Below are positions 1 to 7,683 of a stretch of DNA of 13,822 bases, piece by piece. The notes under the pieces are model-generated. The model searched no databases. It was not told where the DNA came from and saw only the letters and a list, made by a program, of their open reading frames with translations. A program made the position numbers and the translations under genes. Position 1 is the first letter of the stretch, and every line of letters begins with the position of its first letter. Source of the stretch: Prosthecobacter debontii (GTDB lineage Bacteria; Verrucomicrobiota; Verrucomicrobiia; Verrucomicrobiales; Akkermansiaceae). The DNA is taken from contig CAMCXJ010000047.1 of the NCBI GenBank assembly GCA_945883455.1, positions 1-13,822 on the forward strand, read 5' to 3'.

Positions 1-136
1 GCGCGGTGTCATGCAGGGAGGCGGTGAGGAAAGGCGCGCCGGGTGTGGCAAGCTTTCGCAGCGCGGCGGTGGCCGCGGCGATGTTTAGTGCACGGTCCCC
101 GAGATTGGAGCCGAGGGCGATGGCGACACGGGGCAC
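1..136 (-). CDS. folK: HPPK, dihydropteridine pyrophosphokinase, N-terminal part (cut by window edge)
   Basis: The minus-strand frame from 136 down to the window edge reads about 45 codons beginning PRVAIALGSNLGDRALNIAA. The ALGSNLGDR block near residue 10 is the N-terminal hallmark of 6-hydroxymethyl-7,8-dihydropterin pyrophosphokinase, the cytoplasmic folate-pathway enzyme that transfers pyrophosphate from ATP to the pterin. The start is GTG at 136; an in-frame TAG lies five codons upstream and no ATG is available, so GTG is the only sensible start. The catalytic loops and C-terminus lie outside the window. The gene follows the protease gene on the same strand, with a 113-bp repeat-rich gap between them. 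Family assignment is fairly sure despite the short fragment because the motif and its position both fit. Confidence 0.82.
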   Translation of the reverse strand, partial: MPRVAIALGSNLGDRALNIAAATAALRKLATPGAPFLTASLHDTA

Positions 137-142
137 TGCTTT

Positions 143-166
143 TAAACTCTAAATTTTAAATTTTAA
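143..166. repeat. AT-rich low-complexity tract
   Basis: A short run of alternating A and T blocks (AAATTTTAAATTTTAA, about 151-166) stands out against the G+C-rich surroundings. It is largely self-complementary. It sits between the folK start and the heptamer array at 191-246. It might contribute an AT-rich promoter element for folK, which is transcribed leftward from 136, or be part of the same repeat footprint as the heptamers. No function is shown. Confidence 0.5.
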
Positions 167-190
167 GCCTTAATGAAGAGTTTTGCCGTT

Positions 191-246
191 TCCTGACTCC
201 TGACTCCCGACTCCCGACTCCCGACTCCCGACTCCCGACTCCTGAC
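191..246. repeat. Eight tandem 7-mers, TCCYGAC
   Basis: Eight uninterrupted 7-bp units run from 191 to 246: TCCTGAC twice, TCCCGAC five times, TCCTGAC once. The array ends three bases before the protease stop codon (250-252) and lies between two co-directional genes, protease and folK. Units are contiguous with no spacers, so this is a mini-satellite and not a CRISPR. A different 7-mer series (AAGACAC) borders the four-helix-bundle gene at 3936-3964; both series share a GAC core and a 7-bp period. Confidence 0.93.
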
Positions 247-249
247 ACC

Positions 250-1710
250 TCAATCTTTCAGGTTGGCGATTTTCTCGATGCCGTAGTTGGCCTGCACGCG
301 GGCGTTGGCCTCTTCGACTTTTTCCGAGGGGATGATGACGGGGCGTTGCGCGCCGTGGAGCTCGATGACATGGAACTCGGGTGGATTCTCGCCGTAGAGT
401 AGCTTGTGGGCGTGGGCGAGGTCCCGGACGGCGGTGCCATTGATCTTGTCGACAGCGAGGCCGGTGAAATCTCCGATCTGAGAAGTCACGGGATCCGGCG
501 TGATGCGAGTGAGGATAACAATGTCCTTTTTCTCCAGGAAGATCCCTTTCGAAACGTAGTCCGTGTAGAGGAGTCTGACGGTGACATCGTTAAACTTGGC
601 GGTGGCGAATAGATTTGTGTCGAGGGGCTGCAAAACGAGACCCGCGAAGACGATGTAGCGCGGTTTTTTCTCATACTGCACGGCATACATGCGTGAAGGC
701 GAAAGGGGCTTGAGAGTGACTTCGACGTCGTTCGCCGAACCGTCGCGCTGGAAGCAGACGTTCACCTTGTCACCGGAAAACTTGCGCTCGATAATTTCAT
801 TCAAATTCACCTTTTCGCCCTCGACAAGCACCTGTCCGTCGGAGTCGACAGGGTTGCCATCTAGGGAAATGAGGATGTCGCCGTTCTCTAATATGCCATC
901 GACGGAGCTGGACGGGACAATGTTGGTGATGAGCACGCCGAGGCCGTCGTTAGGGAGTCCTAGGGCTTTGCGCATGGCTGGGTTGTGAAGGGGGAATTCG
1001 CTGATGCCGAGCTCGGCGTATTCGTCGTAGGAGCCGTCCTCGGTGTCTTTAAGGAAACGTTTCACGACGGGAGTGGGGATGATGTAGCCGGTATTGTCCG
1101 CGGCGCGCAGACCTTGGAAGGCGACGCCGACGACCTTGCCGTCTTGGAGCACGGGACCGCCGGAGTTGCCGGGGTTGATGGCGGCGTCGATTTGAACAAC
1201 GAGGTGGGAGTCCGCGCGGCTATGGGAGTAGGGCTGGAAATCAATGCGCGAGACGATGCCCTTGGTGACGGAGAGGCGCTCGCCGCCAACGGGATAGCCG
1301 ATGACGGTGACCTGGGACTCGAGTTGGGGCATCTCGCCGATGCTGAAATGCGGGAAGTCGGCGAAATCCGAATCGTCCTCAAGGGAAAGGAGCGCGAGAT
1401 CGCAATCGTGGGCGATGAACTCGACCTTGGCGGGGTATTTTTCTGGCGAGCCGTGGACGGTGATGAGGATGCGCTGCTGATTCGAGACGACGTGGGCGTT
1501 GGTAAGGATACGGTTTTTTCCGATCAGGAAACCGGTGCCGATGCCGCCGCTGAAACGGCCGGAATTCCAAGGCGTTGCATAATCCGGGATCTGCGTGGCA
1601 ACCTCGATGCGTAGCACGGAGCGGTAGAGCGATGAAGATCCATTCTCGGCGGCGGCGGCGAGCGGGAGAGTAACAAGAGATAGAAACAGAGTGAACGCTT
1701 GGCGGATCAT
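250..1710 (-). CDS. Secreted trypsin-like serine protease with PDZ region (Deg/HtrA, S1C)
   Basis: 486 residues. An N-terminal signal peptide (basic MIRQ, hydrophobic core to about residue 20, AAA-type cleavage site) sends it to the periplasm or surface. The protease domain, about 30-220, has a full catalytic triad: His73 in TNAHVV, Asp104 in DCDLALL and Ser183 in NPGNSGGP. A PDZ-like domain follows at about 240-335 (LGVLITNIVPSSSVDGILENGD). The remaining 150 residues look like a second, diverged PDZ-like region, as in the Deg9-type plant and bacterial proteins and unlike compact DegP. Expected role is degradation or surveillance of envelope proteins. It lies 45 bp downstream of the SahR-like gene on the same strand and could share its transcript. 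The ATG at 1710 directly precedes the signal peptide. No clear Shine-Dalgarno is seen. Exact substrate unknown. Confidence 0.9.
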   Translation of the reverse strand: MIRQAFTLFLSLVTLPLAAAAENGSSSLYRSVLRIEVATQIPDYATPWNSGRFSGGIGTGFLIGKNRILTNAHVVSNQQRILITVHGSPEKYPAKVEFIAHDCDLALLSLEDDSDFADFPHFSIGEMPQLESQVTVIGYPVGGERLSVTKGIVSRIDFQPYSHSRADSHLVVQIDAAINPGNSGGPVLQDGKVVGVAFQGLRAADNTGYIIPTPVVKRFLKDTEDGSYDEYAELGISEFPLHNPAMRKALGLPNDGLGVLITNIVPSSSVDGILENGDILISLDGNPVDSDGQVLVEGEKVNLNEIIERKFSGDKVNVCFQRDGSANDVEVTLKPLSPSRMYAVQYEKKPRYIVFAGLVLQPLDTNLFATAKFNDVTVRLLYTDYVSKGIFLEKKDIVILTRITPDPVTSQIGDFTGLAVDKINGTAVRDLAHAHKLLYGENPPEFHVIELHGAQRPVIIPSEKVEEANARVQANYGIEKIANLKD

Positions 1711-1755
1711 GTTGGGGTGACTTTAGGTAGGTGGTGGTAAATGGCAAAGGAGAAG

Positions 1756-2682
1756 TCAGCGGCTGCCGACGGCGAGCATTGTCTGGAATTTCGGATGCGT
1801 TTCCTCCTTGTCCGCTATGATCGTCTCGATGCCGGTGAAGCCCGCTTTTTCCAACATGGAGGCGATGTGGCTTTCGGAAAACCCCAACCAGCGGTCCGCG
1901 TAAAGTTCGCGGGCTTCAGAGAAATTATGCTGAAGCAGATCAAGGACAATAAGGCGTCCACCAGGGCGGAGGATGCGGTAGGCGGAGTGAATGGCGCGCT
2001 GAGGATTTTCCGCATGGTGGAGTGCTTGGCTGAGAATGGCGAGGTCGATGGAGCTGTCAGCGATGGGCGGATCCTCGATATCGCCGATGCGGAATTCGAG
2101 GTTCGCGAGGCCGTTCGAAACGGCGAGTTTCTGGGCGTAATCGACCATTTTTGGCGAGAGGTCGATGGCGATGACTTTTTCCGCACGCTGGGCAAGGAGC
2201 TGGGAAAGCGTGCCCTCGCCCGCGCCAAGATCGGCGACGTGGCGGTAGTTCATGGCTTTCAGCAGGGCTTCGGCGAGGGCTTTCCATGAGCGGCCGGGGA
2301 CGTAGTCCTTTCCGAAACGCCCGGCGAGCTCGTCGAAGTAAGCGCGGGCATAGTCCTTGCGTTTCGAAAGGATGTGGCGGAGCGCGAGATTGTCGGCAGC
2401 GATCTCAGGAATCTCCTCCGCCGCCCGCTTGGCGATGGCGGAGAGTTCCGGCGGCATCGAGGCGGAATAGACGTTGTTTTTCCCGCTGCGCTCATCGGTG
2501 GCAAGACCTGTGGCCTTCAGTTGGGAAAGCTGGGTGGAGATGCGGCTCTGGCCCATACCGAGGATTTCCTGAAGCTCCGCGACCGAGAGCGAGTCCTGCG
2601 CCAGCAGGGACAGGATCCGAAGCCGGGTGGGGTCGGAAAGCAGTTTCAGGGATTTGATGGTTGACGGCATGGGCGGAAGCAT
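1756..2682 (-). CDS. sahR: SahR-like regulator: ArsR winged helix fused to SAM-methyltransferase fold
   Basis: 308 residues. Residues 8-75 form an ArsR-type winged helix (LSDPTRLRILSLL, then recognition helix GQSRISTQLSQLKATGL). Residues about 110-308 are a class I methyltransferase fold: motif I VADLGAGEGTLSQ (149-161), acidic Asp174 in IAIDLSPKMV, and post-motif LRPGGRLIVLDLL. The winged helix has no metal-binding CxC. This two-domain build is that of SahR, described in Proteobacteria as a repressor of SAM-cycle genes released from DNA by S-adenosylhomocysteine. Here it is divergent from metK, 56 bp apart, with ahcY further downstream, which strongly favours that role. Whether the fold still methylates anything cannot be told. 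ATG 2682 and ATG 2670 are both possible starts; neither has a good ribosome site. The alternative reading is an ordinary ArsR/methyltransferase regulator with another target. Confidence 0.85.
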   Translation of the reverse strand: MLPPMPSTIKSLKLLSDPTRLRILSLLAQDSLSVAELQEILGMGQSRISTQLSQLKATGLATDERSGKNNVYSASMPPELSAIAKRAAEEIPEIAADNLALRHILSKRKDYARAYFDELAGRFGKDYVPGRSWKALAEALLKAMNYRHVADLGAGEGTLSQLLAQRAEKVIAIDLSPKMVDYAQKLAVSNGLANLEFRIGDIEDPPIADSSIDLAILSQALHHAENPQRAIHSAYRILRPGGRLIVLDLLQHNFSEARELYADRWLGFSESHIASMLEKAGFTGIETIIADKEETHPKFQTMLAVGSR

Positions 2683-2685
2683 ACA

Positions 2686-2704
2686 TCAACGCATCACGAT
2701 TTGA
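2686..2704. promoter_or_regulatory. Candidate SahR-like operator over metK promoter
   Basis: An imperfect 19-bp dyad with TCAA at 2686-2689 and TTGA at 2701-2704 (six of nine position pairs complementary) lies in the divergent sahR-metK gap. Its right arm overlaps TTGACG at 2701-2706, a near-consensus -35 for metK, with a weak -10-like CCTAAA at 2724-2729 after 17 bp. A repressor bound here would block both genes. That layout would place the transcript start only a few bases before the metK ATG. Found by eye; the match to any published motif was not tested. Confidence 0.4.
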
Positions 2705-2738
2705 CGATACGAAAAAACGAACACCTAAACGAACAGCA

Positions 2739-3929
<1,191 letters not shown>

Positions 3930-3935
3930 AGCCAA

Positions 3936-3964
3936 AAGACACAAGACACAAGACTGCAAGACAG
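3936..3964. repeat. Left AAGACAC-type repeats of cassette (includes inverted-repeat arm 3937-3953)
   Basis: Tandem units AAGACAC (3936-3942), AAGACAC (3943-3949), AAGACTGC (3950-3957) and AAGACAG (3958-3964) run up to the start of the four-helix-bundle gene. The 17 bases 3937-3953 are the exact reverse complement of 4370-4386. The transcript of the cassette could therefore pair end to end. Confidence 0.92.
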
Positions 3965-3975
3965 AAGATAAGAGG

Positions 3976-4368
3976 ATGGGTGCGGAACAGCATAATTTTG
4001 AGGATCTGGAGGTATGGAAGCGTTCGTCGCGACTTGCCGTTTCCGTCCTTGAGCTGATTGATCCTATTCGGCTATTCGCGCTGCGGGATCAGATGGCACG
4101 GAGCTGCATTTCCGTACCATCGAACATCGCCGAGGGAGCGGAACGAGATAGTAACCGGGAGTTCCGACGTTATCTCGCCATCTCGAAAGGGTCGGCGGGC
4201 GAACTCAGGACGCAGCTCTACATTGGGATAAGGGCAGGGATTTTCGACACAGAAAAAGCAACTCCGCTTATCCAAGAAGCCAAGGAAATCGGTGCCATGC
4301 TAGAAGGCCTGCGCCGCCGCCTCCTCCCGACCGGTATCATCCCAAAACTCCTAAGCGTCCTCTTCTAA
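3976..4368 (+). CDS. Four-helix-bundle protein (23S rRNA intervening-sequence protein family)
   Basis: About 130 residues from ATG 3976, the usual family length. The family core is intact: FEDLEVWKRSSRLAVSVLEL in helix 1, RDQMARSCISVPSNIAEGAERD in helix 2 and the turn, then FRRYLAISKGSAGELRTQL in helix 3. Known relatives form pentameric helical barrels that bind nucleic acid; cellular function is unsettled. A longer open frame starts at ATG 3922 inside the metK stop region, but it would translate the AAGACAC repeats, so 3976 is preferred. A purine-rich AAGAGG abuts this ATG, too close for an ideal ribosome site. The gene is framed by inverted repeats and interrupts an otherwise natural metK-ahcY pair, so it looks like cargo and not part of the SAM cycle. 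No frameshift is seen. Confidence 0.9.
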   Translation: MGAEQHNFEDLEVWKRSSRLAVSVLELIDPIRLFALRDQMARSCISVPSNIAEGAERDSNREFRRYLAISKGSAGELRTQLYIGIRAGIFDTEKATPLIQEAKEIGAMLEGLRRRLLPTGIIPKLLSVLF

Positions 4369-4369
4369 C

Positions 4370-4400
4370 TCTTGTGTCTTGTGTCTCAAAGTCTTGCGTC
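4370..4400. repeat. Right GTGTCTT-type repeats of cassette (includes inverted-repeat arm 4370-4386)
   Basis: TCTTGTGTCTTGTGTCT (4370-4386) is the perfect reverse complement of 3937-3953. It starts two bases after the four-helix-bundle stop codon. A diverged extra unit, GTCTTGCGTCTC, follows at 4391-4402. Inner flanks also show weak symmetry: TCCTCTTCTAA before the right arm against AAGATAAGAGGA after the left arm. Confidence 0.92.
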
Positions 4401-4457
4401 TCAAGCCCAATATCATCTAAACCAACCAAACCACCACCAACCTCCAATACAAAAACA

Positions 4458-5870
4458 ATGAGCTTCACAGATTACAAAGTTAGGGACATCGGCCTCGCCG
4501 ATTTCGGCCGCAAGGAAATCGACATCGCCGAGCACGAGATGCCGGGCCTGATGGCGACACGGGAAAAATACGGCAAGACCAAGCCGCTCCAGGGCGTGCG
4601 CATCATGGGCTCGCTGCACATGACGATCCAGACCGCGGTGCTCATCGAGACCCTTGCGGATCTCGGAGCGGAAGTGCGCTGGGTTTCCTGCAACATTTTC
4701 TCCACCCAAGATCACGCCGCCGCTGCCATGGCTGCGAAGGAAATTCCGGTGTTCGCCTGGAAGGGCGAGACGCTGGAGGAATATTGGTGGTGCACATGGA
4801 AAGCGCTCGTCAACAAGGACGGTCTCGGCCCGCAACTCATCGTCGATGACGGCGGCGACGCCACCCTACTCATCCACAAGGGTTACGAAATGGAGAACGG
4901 CTCCAACTGGATCGAAAGCCCCGGCGAGAGCGAGGAAGAGCAGGTCATTAAAGATCTCCTCAAGGACATCAAGGTCAAGCAACCCGGCATTTTCCACACG
5001 ATGGTGAAGGACTGGAAAGGCGTTTCCGAGGAAACGACGACCGGTGTGCACCGCCTCTACCAGATGGCGAAGGCCGGCACCCTGCTGGTTCCCGCCATCA
5101 ACGTGAACGACTCCGTCACGAAATCAAAGTTCGACAACCTATACGGCTGCCGCGAATCGCTGCTCGACGGCATCAAGCGCGCCACCGACGTGATGATTTC
5201 CGGCAAGGTCGGCGTCGTTTGCGGATACGGCGATGTGGGTAAAGGCTGCGCGCAGGCACTCCGCGGCGCAGGTGCCCAGGTGGTCGTCACCGAAATCGAC
5301 CCGATCTGCGCGCTGCAGGCGGCGATGGAAGGTTTCCGTGTACTGCCCATCGAGGACACCCTCGGCTGGGGCGATATCTACGTCACCACCACGGGCAACA
5401 AGGACATCATCACCTTTGACCACATGTCGAAGATGAAAGACCAAGCCATCGTCTGCAACATCGGCCACTTCGACAACGAAATCCAGATGGACAAGCTCAA
5501 CAAGGCTCCGGGCGTTGTGAAGCTGAACATCAAGCCCCAGGTGGACAAGTACACGTTCCCGACCGGCAACAGCATCTACATGCTCGCCGAAGGCCGCCTC
5601 GTGAACCTCGGCTGTGGAACGGGCCACCCGTCCTTCGTGATGTCGAACAGCTTCACGAACCAGACGCTCGCCCAGATCGACCTTTGGGAAAACCGCGACA
5701 GCTACAAGCCCGGCCAAGTAACCGTGCTACCAAAGCACCTCGACGAAGAAGTCGCCCGACTCCACCTCGCCAAAATCGGCGCGAAACTTACGGTTCTTAC
5801 CAAAGACCAGGCGGACTACATCGGCATCACGCCGGAAGGCCCGTTCAAGGCGGATCACTACCGCTATTGA
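4458..5870 (+). CDS. ahcY: S-adenosylhomocysteine hydrolase
   Basis: 470 residues, matching the long bacterial type (about 465-475). The enzyme splits S-adenosylhomocysteine into adenosine and homocysteine using bound NAD, relieving product inhibition of methyltransferases. Visible marks are NIFSTQDHAAAA, the INVNDSVTKSKFDNLYGCRESL block with the catalytic Lys and Asp, the NAD Rossmann motif VVCGYGDVGKGCA, VCNIGHFDNEI, and the C-terminal KADHYRY whose lysine and tyrosine reach into the partner subunit's NAD site. The ATG at 4458 matches family starts; an open extension to 4374 would run through the cassette repeat. No Shine-Dalgarno is present. It shares strand with metK and was probably once adjacent to it. 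A strong hairpin terminator follows. Confidence 0.97.
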   Translation: MSFTDYKVRDIGLADFGRKEIDIAEHEMPGLMATREKYGKTKPLQGVRIMGSLHMTIQTAVLIETLADLGAEVRWVSCNIFSTQDHAAAAMAAKEIPVFAWKGETLEEYWWCTWKALVNKDGLGPQLIVDDGGDATLLIHKGYEMENGSNWIESPGESEEEQVIKDLLKDIKVKQPGIFHTMVKDWKGVSEETTTGVHRLYQMAKAGTLLVPAINVNDSVTKSKFDNLYGCRESLLDGIKRATDVMISGKVGVVCGYGDVGKGCAQALRGAGAQVVVTEIDPICALQAAMEGFRVLPIEDTLGWGDIYVTTTGNKDIITFDHMSKMKDQAIVCNIGHFDNEIQMDKLNKAPGVVKLNIKPQVDKYTFPTGNSIYMLAEGRLVNLGCGTGHPSFVMSNSFTNQTLAQIDLWENRDSYKPGQVTVLPKHLDEEVARLHLAKIGAKLTVLTKDQADYIGITPEGPFKADHYRY

Positions 5871-5896
5871 TCGTAACGCACATCGAAAATTCCCCG

Positions 5897-5927
5897 AAGC
5901 CAGCCGAGAGATCGGCTGGCTTTTTTT
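5897..5927 (+). terminator. Intrinsic terminator after ahcY
   Basis: An 11-bp perfect stem (AAGCCAGCCGA with TCGGCTGGCTT) with a GAGA tetraloop runs straight into seven T residues (5921-5927), starting 27 bases after the ahcY stop. It ends the SAM-cycle transcript and insulates the Xre/RES pair downstream. Confidence 0.95.
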
Positions 5928-5966
5928 GGGGGGAAATGCTTGTGATGATCCGAATGAAGGGATAGA

Positions 5967-6437
5967 TTGTCGCAAATGAAATACAAAGCGAAAGCAAGCG
6001 AGGAAATGAAAGCCATGCTGGCGCGTGCGGAAGAGAGCGAGGAGAGCAGCAGTGTCCTCCGCGAACCCGAAGCCGCCTACATGGTGGAGAAAGTGCGGAA
6101 CGGGCTGGATTTCATTGAGTTCCATGCCTTTCGGGAAATGATCGGTATCACGGAGGAGCGGCTCGGAGGATTGCTCGGCATGTCCCGCGCCACCCTGCAT
6201 CGCCGGAAAAAAAGCGGCCATTTGGATCGTTCCGAATCGGATCGTTTGGTGCGTTACGCCCGGATACTCAATCGTGTCACGGAATTCTTCCAATCGCGCA
6301 AGGCGGCCGCAGAGTGGCTGAATTCCCCTGCTTTTGCTTTCAACGGGGAGACGCCCTTGGACTACGCGGACACCGAGATTGGCGCGCGCGAGGTGGAGGC
6401 GCTTGTGGGGCGGATCGAACATGGCGTTTTCTCCTGA
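5967..6437 (+). CDS. Antitoxin of Xre/RES pair (Xre, MbcA/ParS-like, DUF2384)
   Basis: 156 residues from TTG 5967, or 153 from ATG 5976. TTG is favoured because GAAGGGA at 5956-5962 is well spaced from it, and too far from the ATG. Residues 55-85 form an Xre-like helix-turn-helix (ITEERLGGLLGMSRATLHRRKKSG). The C-terminus is the toxin-binding region: AAAEWLNSPAFAFNGETPLDYADTEIGAREVEALVGRIEHGVFS is close to the family's consensus ending. The antitoxin neutralises the RES toxin and usually represses its own promoter. The toxin ORF begins three bases after this stop, the standard order. Assignment is firm from both motif and partner. Confidence 0.93.
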   Translation: MSQMKYKAKASEEMKAMLARAEESEESSSVLREPEAAYMVEKVRNGLDFIEFHAFREMIGITEERLGGLLGMSRATLHRRKKSGHLDRSESDRLVRYARILNRVTEFFQSRKAAAEWLNSPAFAFNGETPLDYADTEIGAREVEALVGRIEHGVFS

Positions 6438-6440
6438 GCA

Positions 6441-6923
6441 ATGCCCCTTTTTTTCCGTATCTGCGAGACCCACCATGCCGTCGATGCGCTCAGCGGCGAG
6501 GGTTCGCGGCTGTTCGGCGGGCGTTGGAATCCGCCGGGTTTGTCTGCCGTGTATCTCGCCGAGTCACGGGCGCTGGCTGCGCTTGAAATCCTTGTCCATT
6601 CGCGGATGGATGTGATCCGACTGAACTGGTCATTGGTCGAGGTGGAAGTGCCAGAATCATTGATCGAAACGCCGGTATCTGCGGATTTGCCCGCTGCTTG
6701 GGATATCCAGCCGAAATCCCTTGCCGCCCGAAGCTTCGGTGAGGAATGGCTACGGAACTCTTCCAATGTAGGGTTGCGGCTGCCAAGCGCCGTGATTCCA
6801 GAGGAAAACGTGCTGTTGCTCAATCCGAACTCCCCATGCATCACGGAGATCCGCGTCAGTCCGCCAAGACGATTCCCTTTTGATGCCCGGTTGTGTGAGA
6901 TAGGGACTCGCGGTCGGGAATGA
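6441..6923 (+). CDS. RES-domain toxin (NAD+-degrading)
   Basis: 160 residues, typical length. The family is named for conserved Arg, Glu and Ser: here Arg28 in GGRWNPPG, Glu49 in SRALAALEIL and Ser116 in LPSAVIPEENVLLLNP; Tyr38 in AVYLAES also fits the active site. Characterised RES toxins deplete cytoplasmic NAD+ by phosphorolysis or hydrolysis and stop growth until neutralised by the paired Xre antitoxin. All key residues are intact, so the toxin is probably active. It is coupled to the antitoxin with a three-base gap. It ends nine bases from the convergent L,D-transpeptidase stop, with no terminator visible between them. Confidence 0.93.
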   Translation: MPLFFRICETHHAVDALSGEGSRLFGGRWNPPGLSAVYLAESRALAALEILVHSRMDVIRLNWSLVEVEVPESLIETPVSADLPAAWDIQPKSLAARSFGEEWLRNSSNVGLRLPSAVIPEENVLLLNPNSPCITEIRVSPPRRFPFDARLCEIGTRGRE

Positions 6924-6932
6924 GAATCGGCC

Positions 6933-7538
6933 TCACTCGACGATCACCGGCGTACCGATCTCCACGTTGTCGAAAAATTTCTCCGACATGTGGTGGGGCA
7001 TGCGGACACAGCCGTGCGAAGCCGCGTAGCCGGGAAGGTATCCGGTGTGCATTCCGATACCGCCGTCGAAGCGCATGAAATTCGGCATCGGCGCGTTGTA
7101 GAAGACCTGCCCGGGGCCCGGTTTGTCCACTCGCGCGTCGGCGTTGTCATTGACGGTCTCGCCCGTGGCCTTGTCCTTGATCACGCCGTAGAGCGAGGAT
7201 TTGTGATCCTTGCTCTTCTGGGAAATTTTAAATGCGCCCGCCCGGGTTCCCGTGTCCTCCTTGCCCGAGGAAATGCGTGAAACGCCGACCAGTACGCCGG
7301 ATTTGTAAAAGTAGGCTTTCTGCTCGCGGCGGTTGATCTTGATCAGAGGACTGCCGGAAAGGCCGTCGCCGTCCCAGTAGGAAACGTCGTCGGGGATGGC
7401 GGGAGCTGGATGGTGCGGGCCACCCGAGGTGGGGCGATGAACGGGACCCACGCCGGCCATGTAATCCGATCCGGGCGGAGAGCTATTGAAGCAGGAGGCG
7501 AGCAGCAGCGAAGCGCCGAGTAAGAGAATGTATTTCAT
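6933..7538 (-). CDS. L,D-transpeptidase (YkuD) lipoprotein
   Basis: 201 residues. The N-terminus is a lipoprotein signal with lipobox LASC (Cys16), so the protein is probably membrane-anchored on the periplasmic side. A Pro/Gly-rich linker (about 20-52) leads to a YkuD domain at 63-200. The catalytic block HTGYLPGYAASHGCVRMP gives His164, His175 and nucleophile Cys177. Such enzymes make 3-3 peptidoglycan crosslinks or attach proteins to the wall; which one cannot be told here. The domain contains a longer loop than minimal YkuD proteins (SKDHKSSLYGVIKDKATGET region). ATG 7538 directly precedes the signal. It is co-directional with ctaB, 145 bp downstream of it. Confidence 0.92.
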   Translation of the reverse strand: MKYILLLGASLLLASCFNSSPPGSDYMAGVGPVHRPTSGGPHHPAPAIPDDVSYWDGDGLSGSPLIKINRREQKAYFYKSGVLVGVSRISSGKEDTGTRAGAFKISQKSKDHKSSLYGVIKDKATGETVNDNADARVDKPGPGQVFYNAPMPNFMRFDGGIGMHTGYLPGYAASHGCVRMPHHMSEKFFDNVEIGTPVIVE

Positions 7539-7683
7539 GTTTCCGAAGCGATTCTTGCCCCGATTCGCCGGGAATCAAGACCAAGATCACAATCCGGGCG
7601 GGAGCCACGCAGAGATAACGTGCGGGGCAGGAGACCTTGATTTCTCATCATATCTTTAATCTCAGCGCCTAGGCCGCGGCATT

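Larger units (their letters stand above)
3934..4402 (+). mobile_element. Inverted-repeat-bounded cassette with four-helix-bundle gene
   Basis: A segment of about 470 bp begins five bases after the metK stop and ends 55 bp before ahcY. Its ends are inverted copies of short AAGACAC-type tandem units; the core inverted repeat is 17 bp and perfect (3937-3953 and 4370-4386). The sequence AAGCC occurs just outside both ends (3929-3933 and 4403-4407), which could be a 5-bp target duplication. Its only gene is of the four-helix-bundle (23S rRNA intervening-sequence protein) family. That family is known from inserts in 23S rRNA genes of Leptospira and Coxiella and is related to Avd of diversity-generating retroelements. 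Mobility is inferred from the boundaries; no transposase is encoded. Confidence 0.5.

Noticed and set aside
191..246. Tandem repeat read as a CRISPR array
   Set aside because: Units are 7 bp and contiguous, with no spacers and no cas genes nearby.
985..1614. Long plus-strand open frame opposite the protease gene
   Set aside because: It mirrors the codon structure of the real gene on the other strand; the minus-strand product has a full catalytic triad and signal peptide, and this one has no recognisable motif.
2683..2738. SAM or SAH riboswitch before metK
   Set aside because: The gap to the divergent gene is only 56 bp and shows no conserved aptamer pattern; a protein regulator sits next door.
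5139..5717. Minus-strand open frame inside ahcY
   Set aside because: Shadow of a highly conserved gene; no motif, no start context.
5948..5963. ATCC-N8-GGAT dyad as operator of the Xre/RES pair
   Set aside because: Four-base arms are too short to support a call, and the right arm is explained by the ribosome site.
6924..6932. Bidirectional terminator between the RES toxin and L,D-transpeptidase genes
   Set aside because: Only nine bases separate the stops and no stable hairpin with a T run was found there.
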